This document shows, one piece after another, positions 8,617 through 16,695 of a stretch of DNA of 64,000 nt. The notes beneath the pieces are model-generated. The model was not told where the DNA came from and did no database searches. It saw only the letters and a program-made list of their open reading frames with translations. This stretch comes from Flavobacterium sp. 5 (GTDB taxonomy: Bacteria; Bacteroidota; Bacteroidia; Flavobacteriales; Flavobacteriaceae), in assembly GCF_002813295.1 (NCBI RefSeq), contig NZ_PHUE01000001.1, positions 4,278,001 through 4,342,000 on the forward strand, read 5' to 3'. Each line of letters begins with the position of its first letter. Within the stretch, counting starts at the first letter, position 1. The translations under genes were made by a program, and so were the position numbers.

Positions 8617-9860
8617 ACAGATATTTAAAATTTGCAATACTATTTTTGGTCGTAGTTTTTATTGGAATTACAATCTATTTTTTTGCAACAAAATCAGGAA
8701 AACATTCTGAAATGGAACATCAAAATGAGGTTTACACTTGCTCGATGCACCCTGAAGTTATCAAAGACAAACCGGGCAGTTGTCCTATTTGCGGAATGAC
8801 TTTAGTAAAAAAAGTAACCGAAGACCATTCTGAAAAAAATGACTCTATCAACGATCTTTTGAAACCTACTGATAGTTTTGTTGTGGGAAATTATCAAACC
8901 ACAACGGTAAAAGACACAGTTATAAATAGCGAAATCAGTTTACCCGGAATAGTGAGTTACGATCCGAATTCATCTGTAAATATTTCAGCGAGAATAAGTG
9001 GTAGAATTGAAAAAATGTACGTCAACTATAAGTACCAAAAAGTGACCAAAGGACAAAAAATATTTGAAATATACAGCCCTGAATTATTGACCGAACAGCA
9101 AAATTTTATCTATTTGATTTCCAATGACAGTCAAAACACATCGATTATTAATTCCGCCAAGCAAAAATTATTACTTTATGGAATGTCCAATAATCAAGTT
9201 AACACATTGGCTTCCGCTAAAAAGGTGAATCCTGTAATCGTTATTTACAGTCCCGCTAACGGAATCATCACGGGAACCGAAAAGATGACTAGTTCTAGTG
9301 TTTCTCCTATGTCCAATACAAGTAGCAACACAGAAACTTTGGATGTCAAACAGGGGAACTATATTACAAAAGGGGAAGTTGTTTTCAAGTTAGCGAATAC
9401 AGATAAAGTTTGGGGTATTTTCAATGTTTTGCAAGGTTACAATAGCCTTATTAAAATCAATCAGTCTATTGATATTTCTTCTGAATTGGATGAAAAGAAT
9501 AATATTTACGCAAAAATAAATTTTATTGAAACACAATTGAATTCGACTGATAAAACCAATAGGATTCGGGTGTATTTGAATAATTCAACTCTAAAATTGC
9601 CCATTGGAACAAGATTACAAGGTATAGTGCAATTAAATTCTACAAAGGGATTATGGTTGCAAAAACAAACTTTGGTCAGTCTAGGTAACAAAAAAGTCGT
9701 TTTTCAAAAATTGGACAATGGTTTCAAAGCAACAGCAATACAAACGGGTATTGAAATTGATGATTTTGTTCAAATTATAGGAGGCGTTTCTGTGGGAGAT
9801 ACAATTGCCAAAAACGCACAATATCTAATTGACAGCGAAAGCTTCATTAAAACCGAATAA
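8613..9860 (+). CDS. cusB: CusB-like periplasmic adaptor with metal-binding module
   Basis: A 415-residue RND periplasmic adaptor. A single N-terminal membrane anchor (about 6-25) is followed by one heavy-metal-binding module (YTCSMHPEV...CPICGM, about 41-68). The barrel-sandwich, alpha-hairpin and beta-barrel domains then follow (ISGRIEKMYVNYKYQKVTKGQ near residue 130). The start overlaps the channel gene by 4 bases. In CusB-type proteins the N-terminal module takes Cu(I)/Ag(I) from a chaperone and activates the pump; this role is from family knowledge. A second, different adaptor follows directly at 9863. Confidence 0.8.
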   Translation: MNRYLKFAILFLVVVFIGITIYFFATKSGKHSEMEHQNEVYTCSMHPEVIKDKPGSCPICGMTLVKKVTEDHSEKNDSINDLLKPTDSFVVGNYQTTTVKDTVINSEISLPGIVSYDPNSSVNISARISGRIEKMYVNYKYQKVTKGQKIFEIYSPELLTEQQNFIYLISNDSQNTSIINSAKQKLLLYGMSNNQVNTLASAKKVNPVIVIYSPANGIITGTEKMTSSSVSPMSNTSSNTETLDVKQGNYITKGEVVFKLANTDKVWGIFNVLQGYNSLIKINQSIDISSELDEKNNIYAKINFIETQLNSTDKTNRIRVYLNNSTLKLPIGTRLQGIVQLNSTKGLWLQKQTLVSLGNKKVVFQKLDNGFKATAIQTGIEIDDFVQIIGGVSVGDTIAKNAQYLIDSESFIKTE

Positions 9861-9862
9861 AG

Positions 9863-11080
9863 ATGAAGACATTAAAAATAATCACTTTACTATCAATACT
9901 ACTTATGGTAATGATAGCTTGCAATTCGAAAAACAAGGAAGATCATAGTGGACATAAAATGACTGATGAAACAACTTTCTACACTTGCTCGATGGATCCT
10001 CAGATAAAAGAAGACAAACCAGGCAAATGTCCCATTTGTCATATGCATTTAACTCCCGTAAAACTCGATAAAACTAACTCAAATGAAATAAGTTTAAGCA
10101 AACAGCAAATCCGATTGGGTAATATTAGTCTTCAGTCTATTACAACATCCCAAAGTAGTGTAAACCAAAATTACACGGGTACTTTAGCTATAAATCAGGA
10201 TAAAATCAATTCCGTTTCATCAAGAGCGATGGGGCGAATTGAAAAATTATTTTTCAAAACAGTTGGAGATTATGTTGCCAAAAACCAAGCGGTATATCAA
10301 TTATACAGTGAAGATATCGCCATAGCCAAACAGGATTATTTCACGGCATTCAAGCAACTGTCAATGCCAGGAGATTTTGGGAAAAACGCAAAAAACATGC
10401 TAGCCAGCGCGAAGCAAAAACTTCTTTTTTATGGTCTTACCAATGCCCAAATTGAAAACATTAAAACCAATAAAGATGTTTCACCAAATACCATATTTTA
10501 CAGTTCTCATAGCGGAACAATTTCTGAAATTGTAGCTACAGAAGGAAGTTATGTAATGGAAGGTTCGGGAATAATAAAAATCGCTGATTTAAACAGCCTT
10601 TGGTTAGAAACACAAGTAAACGTAAATTATGCCAAAAACCTTAAAATAGGTCAAAAAGCCAATGTTACTTTTAGTGATTTCCCAGATAAAACAATAAATA
10701 CCCAAGTTGCCTTTATCAATCCTGAAATAAATCCAGATACCCGATTGCTGTTAATTCGAATGGAAATTCCAAATCAGGGTTTACAGTTAAAACCAGGAAT
10801 GCAGGCGGTTGTAAAATTGACACAATCAAATGCTAAAGGACTTTTTATCCCGATTGATGCAGTTATTCGAGAAGAAAACGCTTCCTATATTTGGGTTGAA
10901 AAAAGACCGGGAATATTTGAAAATGTTATGGTAGAAACAGGAACAGAAACCAATGGAATGATTGAAATCAAATCCGATTTGGATCCCTCAAAAAAAGTAG
11001 TGATTACAGGTGCTTATGCCATAAATAGTGAATACAAATTCCGGAAAGGAAGTGACCCAATGGAGGGAATGAAAATGTAA
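9863..11080 (+). CDS. Second CusB-like adaptor, lipoprotein form
   Basis: A 405-residue adaptor whose N-terminus is a lipoprotein signal (MVMIAC, lipidated Cys20). A heavy-metal-binding module of variant form follows (YTCSMDPQI...CPICHM, with His in place of the usual Gly). The barrel-sandwich and hairpin domains come next (SRAMGRIEKLFFKTVGDYV near residue 118). The C-terminus is Met-rich (DPMEGMKM). It starts 2 bases after the first adaptor gene. Tandem adaptor genes with different membrane anchors next to one pump suggest a mixed adaptor ring or two alternative assemblies, which is inference. About 160 AT-rich bases follow before the next gene, with an AATTTACA...TGTAAATT inverted pair. Confidence 0.75.
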   Translation: MKTLKIITLLSILLMVMIACNSKNKEDHSGHKMTDETTFYTCSMDPQIKEDKPGKCPICHMHLTPVKLDKTNSNEISLSKQQIRLGNISLQSITTSQSSVNQNYTGTLAINQDKINSVSSRAMGRIEKLFFKTVGDYVAKNQAVYQLYSEDIAIAKQDYFTAFKQLSMPGDFGKNAKNMLASAKQKLLFYGLTNAQIENIKTNKDVSPNTIFYSSHSGTISEIVATEGSYVMEGSGIIKIADLNSLWLETQVNVNYAKNLKIGQKANVTFSDFPDKTINTQVAFINPEINPDTRLLLIRMEIPNQGLQLKPGMQAVVKLTQSNAKGLFIPIDAVIREENASYIWVEKRPGIFENVMVETGTETNGMIEIKSDLDPSKKVVITGAYAINSEYKFRKGSDPMEGMKM

Positions 11081-11241
11081 AAAATACTCATTGGGCATCG
11101 AAAATAATCAAGCTCTTTAAAAAAGAGTAAATGGTCTGGGAGAATTACATAAATCAAAAAAATAATAGTATAACAATTTACAAAACAGTAAACTATATAT
11201 TTATATAACAGAAAGTAATCTGTAAATTAAAATCCGATAAA

Positions 11242-11532
11242 ATGAAAAAAATAATCTTTTCAGCCATAGTAATGGCATTTGTATTGGTTTCCTGTAACCA
11301 AAAAGACAAAGAAGCTTCAACGGATCATTCTAATGTGATGAGCAATGATAGTACAATGATGAATAATGACAGTATAATTATAAACGACAAAAACAGTACA
11401 ATGAAAAATCATGAAAAAATGTATGCATGCCCAATGCACCCGGAAGTGCAAGGAAAACTGAATGACAAATGTTCAAAATGTGGAATGAAATTAACAGAAC
11501 TTGTTCCTGAGAAAAAAGAAGAAAACAAATAA
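11242..11532 (+). CDS. Small lipoprotein with one heavy-metal-binding module
   Basis: A 96-residue lipoprotein. The signal ends LVSC (lipidated Cys18). A low-complexity linker rich in Met, Asn, Asp and Ser covers about residues 28-58. A single module, YACPMHPEV...CSKCGM, is near the C-terminus (about 62-86). It resembles the N-terminal piece of the two adaptors without the adaptor domains, so it may be a CusF-like carrier in the periplasm. It has its own upstream AT-rich spacer, so it may be transcribed separately from the pump genes. Function is inferred from the module and context. Confidence 0.65.
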   Translation: MKKIIFSAIVMAFVLVSCNQKDKEASTDHSNVMSNDSTMMNNDSIIINDKNSTMKNHEKMYACPMHPEVQGKLNDKCSKCGMKLTELVPEKKEENK

Positions 11533-11613
11533 CACCTAATTTGGGGAAGAAACTATAATTAACCTTGTTATGAACTTAGCAGGGTTAGTTTATATTAATT
11601 AAACCTGTTTACT

Positions 11614-12174
11614 ATGAAAATTTATATCAAAAATATGGTATGCGGCCGTTGTAAAATGGTAGTAAAGTCTGTATTTGAAAGTATGGGAATTAATCCTTTT
11701 TCAGTTGAGTTAGGGGAAGTTGAATTGAAAAGTGACATTAACGAAAATCAAAAAAGCGAATTGTTAAAAAAACTTCGTGCAATTGGCTTTGATTTAATTG
11801 ACAATAAGAAAAGTAAAACAATCGATAAGATTAAAACATTGATTATTGATTTGGTTCAAAATAAAAACAATGATTTGAAAAGTAACTTATCCAGTTATAT
11901 TTCACAAGAACTCCATCAAGACTATAACACCTTGAGTAATCTGTTTTCGGAAGTTGAAAATACTACTATTGAGAAGTATTTCATCAATCAGAAAATTGAG
12001 AAAGTAAAAGAATTGATTATTTATGATGAATTATCTTTAAGCCAAATTGCCTACTCTTTAAATTATAGTACTGTTTCGCATTTGAGTAATCAATTCAAAA
12101 AAGTAACTGGTTTTTCGCCAACTTACTTCAAGAACATAAAAACCATTAAAAGAAAGCAAATAGAAGATTTGTAA
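11614..12174 (+). CDS. AraC-type regulator with N-terminal metal-binding HMA-like domain
   Basis: A 186-residue cytoplasmic regulator. Residues 1-70 resemble an HMA domain with the metal loop MVCGRCKM (Cys10 and Cys13). The C-terminal 80 residues form an AraC-type helix-turn-helix domain (SLSQIAYSLNYSTVSHLSNQF, then KKVTGFSPTYFK). This fusion is common beside copper ATPase genes in flavobacteria and gives a simple sensor: Cu(I) or Ag(I) binding to the HMA part would change DNA binding. It lies 78 bases upstream of the copper ATPase gene, with an inverted repeat in between that could be its operator. The exact metal is not shown by the sequence. Confidence 0.8.
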   Translation: MKIYIKNMVCGRCKMVVKSVFESMGINPFSVELGEVELKSDINENQKSELLKKLRAIGFDLIDNKKSKTIDKIKTLIIDLVQNKNNDLKSNLSSYISQELHQDYNTLSNLFSEVENTTIEKYFINQKIEKVKELIIYDELSLSQIAYSLNYSTVSHLSNQFKKVTGFSPTYFKNIKTIKRKQIEDL

Positions 12175-12177
12175 ATC

Positions 12178-12210
12178 TTGCATATCATACCCAAAATTGT
12201 GCAAATGCAA
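12178..12210 (+). promoter_or_regulatory. Inverted repeat, candidate operator before the copper ATPase gene
   Basis: TTGCAT (12178-12183) and ATGCAA (12205-12210) form a perfect 6-bp inverted pair with a 21-base spacer, placed 43 bases before the ATPase start and just after the HMA-AraC gene. The location suits an operator for that regulator or a metal-responsive promoter. The arms are short and AT-rich, so this is only a candidate. Confidence 0.35.
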
Positions 12211-12252
12211 AAAACAATTATGATAGAAATTTGTATTAAAATAATATAGAAG

Positions 12253-14790
12253 ATGATACATACTTACAGCATTACCGGTATGACTTGCGATGGTTGTCGC
12301 TCTAAAGTCGAAAAAGCATTGAATACTATTGAAGGAGTTGAGGCAAAAGTTGCATTAAATCCACCCATCGCAACTATAACTATGGAAAAACATATTCCAA
12401 CAACACAGTTACAAGAAGCATTGACAGCAGTTGGGAAATACACCATAGAAATGAATAATGGCAAGATCCTAGTACAGGCACCAGCTAATGAAACTACAGC
12501 AAAATCCTGCTGCTCTACGCATTCTCATGAGCATAAAAAAGAAACTGTTATACCAAGCAATGCTCAGGGAAAATACTACTGTCCAATGCATTGTGAAGGC
12601 GAAAAACTATATGACAAAGCAGGCGACTGTCCTGTATGTGGAATGGATTTAGTAAAAGCACCCGATTTAACAGTTAATAAAGCCTTATATACTTGTCCGA
12701 TGCATCCTGAAGTAATTAGTGAAATACCAGGTTCGTGTCCTATTTGCGGAATGGATTTGGTACCGATGGAACCTAGTGATAGTGAAGACCAAAAAACTTA
12801 TAAAAATTTAGTCAAGAAAATGAAAGTGGCAGTAATTTTTACCGTTCCTGTTTTTGCTATCGCAATGATAGAAATGATGCCAAACAACCCATTACTTAAA
12901 ATAATGGATGCTACAAAATGGAATTGGGTACAATTTATTCTGACACTTCCTGTTGTTTTTTATGCGTGTTGGATGTTCTTTGTTCGTGCCTTCAAATCTA
13001 TTATTACTTGGAATTTGAATATGTTTACCCTTATCGGTATAGGAACTGGAGTTGCTTTTTTATTTAGTTTGGTCGGCATGTTTTTCCCAGACATTTTTCC
13101 TAGTGAATTTAAAACAGAACATGGGGCAGTATTACTGTACTTCGAGGCTACAACAGTTATTCTGACTTTAGTTTTATTGGGGCAACTACTCGAAGCCAGA
13201 GCACACAGCCAAACCAGCGGAGCTATTAAAGCATTACTTAAATTGGCACCAACTGAGGCTACTTTAGTAGCAGATGGAGGTGACAAAGTAATTTCTATTA
13301 ATGATATCAAAAAAGGTGATTTACTGAGAGTAAAACCCGGAGATAAAATTCCAGTTGACGGAAAAATTACCGATGGCGAAAGTAGTATTGATGAAGCGAT
13401 GATTACAGGAGAACCAATACCCGTTGACAAAAAGAAAGACGATAATGTTATTGCCGGAACCATAAACGGTAACAAGTCCTTTGTAATGATTGCCGAAAAA
13501 GTAGGTTCAGAAACTTTGCTTTCCCAAATAGTGCAGATGGTAAATGATGCTAGTCGTTCAAGAGCACCAATTCAAAAATTAGCCGACAGTATCGCTAAAT
13601 ATTTTGTACCCGTAGTGGTGATTATCTCCGCAATAACATTTTTCGTTTGGGCAAAATTTGGCCCAGAACCAGCATTGGTTTATGGATTCATTAATGCAAT
13701 TGCGGTATTAATTATTGCTTGTCCTTGTGCATTAGGATTAGCTACGCCAATGTCGGTAATGGTTGGCGTTGGTAAAGGTGCGCAATCTGGTGTACTTATA
13801 AAAAATGCTGAAGCTTTAGAAAACATGAATAAAGTTAATGTGTTAATTACTGACAAAACAGGAACAATAACCGAGGGAAAACCTTCTGTTGAGAAGATAT
13901 TTTCTTCAAATAATGAAGAAAATAATTTGCTTAAAAACATAGCTTCATTAAACCAATACAGCGAACATCCATTAGCACAAGCTGTAGTCAATTATGCTAA
14001 ATCAAAAACAGTTTCATTAATCGAGGTAAAAGATTTTGAAGCCATTGCAGGCAAAGGAGTTATTGGAACTGTTGACGCTAAAAAAGTAGCATTAGGAAAT
14101 AAAAAACTAATGGAACAAGTCAAAGCAATCGTTTCAGATGATTTAGAAAATAAAATTATTGCTGAACAAAAATTAGGTAAAACGGTTTCATACATAGCTG
14201 TTGATGGTATTGCTGTTGGTTTTGTATCAATTTTCGATGCCATTAAAGAATCAAGTGCAGCAGCCATTAAAGAGTTAATGCGTCAGGGTGTTGAAGTAGT
14301 AATGCTTACTGGAGACAATGAAAACACAGCTAAAGCGGTTGCTGATGAATTGGGGTTGACGTCATATAAAGCAGGATGCTTACCCGAAGACAAACTCAAA
14401 GAAATTAAAAAATTGCAAGCAGAAGGCAAAATTGTGGCGATGGCAGGCGATGGTATAAATGATGCTCCAGCATTGGCACAAGCAAATATTGGAATTGCAA
14501 TGGGAACAGGAACAGACGTAGCTATAGAAAGTGCTAAAATAACTCTAGTAAAAGGTGATTTGCTAGGTATCGTAAAAGCCAAGAATTTGAGCCACGCTGT
14601 AATGCGAAACATCAAACAAAACTTATTTTTTGCTTTCTTCTATAATGTTTTAGGAGTTCCAATTGCAGCGGGAGTTTTGTATCCATTTTTTGGAGTTTTA
14701 TTATCGCCAATGATTGCAGCTTTAGCAATGAGTTTTAGCTCGGTTTCTGTAATTGTAAATGCTTTGCGATTAAGAAGTTTGAAATTATAA
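12253..14790 (+). CDS. copA: Cu(I)-type P1B ATPase
   Basis: An 845-residue copper-exporting P-type ATPase. The N-terminus holds an HMA domain (GMTCDGCRSKVEKA), a Cys/His-rich linker (CCSTHSHEHKK) and two heavy-metal-binding modules (CPMHCEG...CPVCGM and CPMHPEV...CPICGM). Core motifs are ITGEPIPVDK, the ion-binding CPC (Cys490-Pro-Cys492), the phosphorylation motif DKTGTITEG (Asp534), SEHPLA and GDGINDAP (Asp733). The last membrane segments carry YN and MSFSS, the residues that with CPC define Cu(I)/Ag(I)-transporting ATPases. It should pump cytoplasmic Cu(I) outward for the CusA system and multicopper oxidase to handle. It is preceded by the HMA-AraC regulator. Confidence 0.9.
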   Translation: MIHTYSITGMTCDGCRSKVEKALNTIEGVEAKVALNPPIATITMEKHIPTTQLQEALTAVGKYTIEMNNGKILVQAPANETTAKSCCSTHSHEHKKETVIPSNAQGKYYCPMHCEGEKLYDKAGDCPVCGMDLVKAPDLTVNKALYTCPMHPEVISEIPGSCPICGMDLVPMEPSDSEDQKTYKNLVKKMKVAVIFTVPVFAIAMIEMMPNNPLLKIMDATKWNWVQFILTLPVVFYACWMFFVRAFKSIITWNLNMFTLIGIGTGVAFLFSLVGMFFPDIFPSEFKTEHGAVLLYFEATTVILTLVLLGQLLEARAHSQTSGAIKALLKLAPTEATLVADGGDKVISINDIKKGDLLRVKPGDKIPVDGKITDGESSIDEAMITGEPIPVDKKKDDNVIAGTINGNKSFVMIAEKVGSETLLSQIVQMVNDASRSRAPIQKLADSIAKYFVPVVVIISAITFFVWAKFGPEPALVYGFINAIAVLIIACPCALGLATPMSVMVGVGKGAQSGVLIKNAEALENMNKVNVLITDKTGTITEGKPSVEKIFSSNNEENNLLKNIASLNQYSEHPLAQAVVNYAKSKTVSLIEVKDFEAIAGKGVIGTVDAKKVALGNKKLMEQVKAIVSDDLENKIIAEQKLGKTVSYIAVDGIAVGFVSIFDAIKESSAAAIKELMRQGVEVVMLTGDNENTAKAVADELGLTSYKAGCLPEDKLKEIKKLQAEGKIVAMAGDGINDAPALAQANIGIAMGTGTDVAIESAKITLVKGDLLGIVKAKNLSHAVMRNIKQNLFFAFFYNVLGVPIAAGVLYPFFGVLLSPMIAALAMSFSSVSVIVNALRLRSLKL

Positions 14791-14824
14791 AAAGCATTAG
14801 AAATAATTTATAGCTGTATAAAAA

Positions 14825-16069
14825 ATGAACAACCTTACTCAAATAATCCAACAATACAAAGTTGATACCGAAAGTGTTTACAACACTTGGTTTGTAGATA
14901 ACGACCAACGATTAAAAGCATTTAGGACTATTCGGCGAGGTGTTTTACAAGTTATTGAGGATATTAAAAACAAATCGTTTCCAAACGATTTTAAAGGCAG
15001 TAGTTTAGAATTTGTATTAAGTTGTATAGCAGAACAAAAACAAGTCTTTGTTGGCGTAGCACATCCTTTTTATTGGAAACCAAAATTAAGAATTCCAGAT
15101 ATTTACGAAAACCAAAACAATAAAATTGCTTTTGGTCAATTTCTCGAAAACTGCATTAATGCCAAAACGGAAGAACAAGTAGTAAAAGAAATTGTAAAAT
15201 TAGACGAACTCAAAGTAAAAGGGCTTGGACCAGCAGTCGCTAGTATTTTATATTTCTTGCATCCGACTTGGTTTCCACCATTCAATACAGCAATTCTTAA
15301 CGGATTTAATTTTCTTTTCAAGGACAAAAAGAAACTAGGAAGTTGGACAGAATATTTAAAAATAAGAGAAACTTTAATCGAAACTAACAGTAAACATAAA
15401 TCTGAATTATCAAATGATTTAGGAGCCATTGCGGGATTATGTTTTGAAATTGGAACACAAAAAATGCTTATTGGGAACGATGAATATTTAAGCGAAGAAG
15501 AACGCAATAAATTTGAAAAGAACATCTTAAAACGCCAAAAAGAAATCCAGGAAGAAAAGTTAGCAGAAAATCTTCATAACGAAATGCAATATCATTTATT
15601 AAAAATTGGAGTTTCATTGGGTTTTGATGTAACACCAGCGAGTAATGATAAGAGCAAATCGTTTGGTGGACAAAGTTTTTCATTTATATCAATAAATAAA
15701 TTTCCAGAACTTCACACAGATAAAGACACACAAAATACCATAAAACTAATCGATGTTTTATGGTTTCAAAAAGGAAGTAACAAAATTATTGGAGCATTTG
15801 AAGTCGAAAAAAGCACCAGTATTTATTCTGGTATTTTACGCTTATCTGATTTGTATTTTAGTATTTCCAATGGAGAAGAAGTCTTTTATATTATTATTCC
15901 AGACAGTCGGGAGAAAGATGTGATCCAACAATTAAATCGGCCAGTTATAAAAAATTCAAAAATGAACATCAAATACATACTTTTTTCAGAATTAAGGGCG
16001 AATTGTGATGCGATTTGCAAGTTTGGAACTGACCATTCTATTATGGAAAAAATCGCAAAATCAATTTAA
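14825..16069 (+). CDS. Unrecognised protein with HhH-like motif and candidate PD-(D/E)xK nuclease fold
   Basis: A 414-residue cytoplasmic protein that I cannot assign to a named family. Residues about 126-160 contain a helix-hairpin-helix-like stretch (KVKGLGPAVASILYFLHP), as in DNA-repair glycosylases and other DNA-binding proteins. A charged coiled coil follows (about 218-250). The C-terminal part has Asp310 (LIDVLW), then a hydrophobic strand and Glu326-Val-Glu328-Lys329 (FEVEKS) followed by SIYSGILRLSDLY. This spacing fits the core of PD-(D/E)xK nucleases. It lies 34 bases after the copper ATPase gene and 9 bases before a methyltransferase gene. DNA binding and cleavage are inference only. 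Confidence 0.5.
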   Translation: MNNLTQIIQQYKVDTESVYNTWFVDNDQRLKAFRTIRRGVLQVIEDIKNKSFPNDFKGSSLEFVLSCIAEQKQVFVGVAHPFYWKPKLRIPDIYENQNNKIAFGQFLENCINAKTEEQVVKEIVKLDELKVKGLGPAVASILYFLHPTWFPPFNTAILNGFNFLFKDKKKLGSWTEYLKIRETLIETNSKHKSELSNDLGAIAGLCFEIGTQKMLIGNDEYLSEEERNKFEKNILKRQKEIQEEKLAENLHNEMQYHLLKIGVSLGFDVTPASNDKSKSFGGQSFSFISINKFPELHTDKDTQNTIKLIDVLWFQKGSNKIIGAFEVEKSTSIYSGILRLSDLYFSISNGEEVFYIIIPDSREKDVIQQLNRPVIKNSKMNIKYILFSELRANCDAICKFGTDHSIMEKIAKSI

Positions 16070-16078
16070 AAAATAACT

Positions 16079-16684
16079 ATGACAAATAAAACACATTGGG
16101 AAAACGTGTACGATACGAAACTGCCTAACGAAGTAAGTTGGACTCAAGAAAAACCTGAAACTTCTTTACAATTAATTGCAAATTGTAAATTACCCAAAAC
16201 AGCCAAAATTATAGATATTGGAGGAGGAGACAGTAACTTGGTAGATTATCTTTTAGAACAAGGTTTTGAGAATATTACAGTTTTGGATATTTCTGAAAAA
16301 GCTATTGAAAAAGCCAAATTCCGATTAGGTAAATTATCCGAAAAAGTGAAATGGATTGTTTCCGATATTACAGAATTTCAACCCAAAGAAACGTATGATA
16401 TTTGGCATGACAGAGCAACCTTTCATTTTCTCACTGAAAAGGAACAAATTGAAAAGTATAAAACACTTGTTCAAAACTATGCAAGTAATTATTTAATAAT
16501 GGCTACTTTCTCTAATAATGGACCATTAAAATGCAGTGGATTAGAAATTGAACAATATACCATTCGAGATTTAGTTGGTTTATTTTCGGATAAATTTAAA
16601 ATTATTGACAGCTTTTATCAAGACCATCAAACACCATTCAATACAGTGCAAAATTTTGTGTTTTGTATTTTTAAAAGAATTTAA
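16079..16684 (+). CDS. Small class I SAM-dependent methyltransferase
   Basis: A 201-residue soluble methyltransferase. Motif I is IIDIGGGDSNLVDYLL (about 42-57), followed by the acidic motif VLDIS (about 69-73) and WHDRATFHFL in the position of motif IV/post-IV. It lacks the DPPY or NPPF motif of amino-methylating DNA methyltransferases, so I do not read it as a restriction-modification enzyme. Similar short methyltransferases are often found near metal or metalloid resistance genes. The substrate is unknown. It starts 9 bases after the nuclease-like gene and ends 11 bases before the multicopper oxidase gene, so the three are probably co-transcribed. Confidence 0.7.
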   Translation: MTNKTHWENVYDTKLPNEVSWTQEKPETSLQLIANCKLPKTAKIIDIGGGDSNLVDYLLEQGFENITVLDISEKAIEKAKFRLGKLSEKVKWIVSDITEFQPKETYDIWHDRATFHFLTEKEQIEKYKTLVQNYASNYLIMATFSNNGPLKCSGLEIEQYTIRDLVGLFSDKFKIIDSFYQDHQTPFNTVQNFVFCIFKRI

Positions 16685-16695
16685 AAAATCAAATA

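Noticed and set aside
11565..11590. Terminator between the lipoprotein and HMA-AraC genes
   Set aside because: TAACCTTG/CAGGGTTA can pair with one G-U, but no T-run follows directly, so the call is too weak.
14825..16684. Reading the nuclease-like protein and methyltransferase as a restriction-modification pair
   Set aside because: The methyltransferase lacks DNA amino-methyltransferase (DPPY/NPPF) and cytosine-methyltransferase (PCQ) motifs, so the pairing is not supported.
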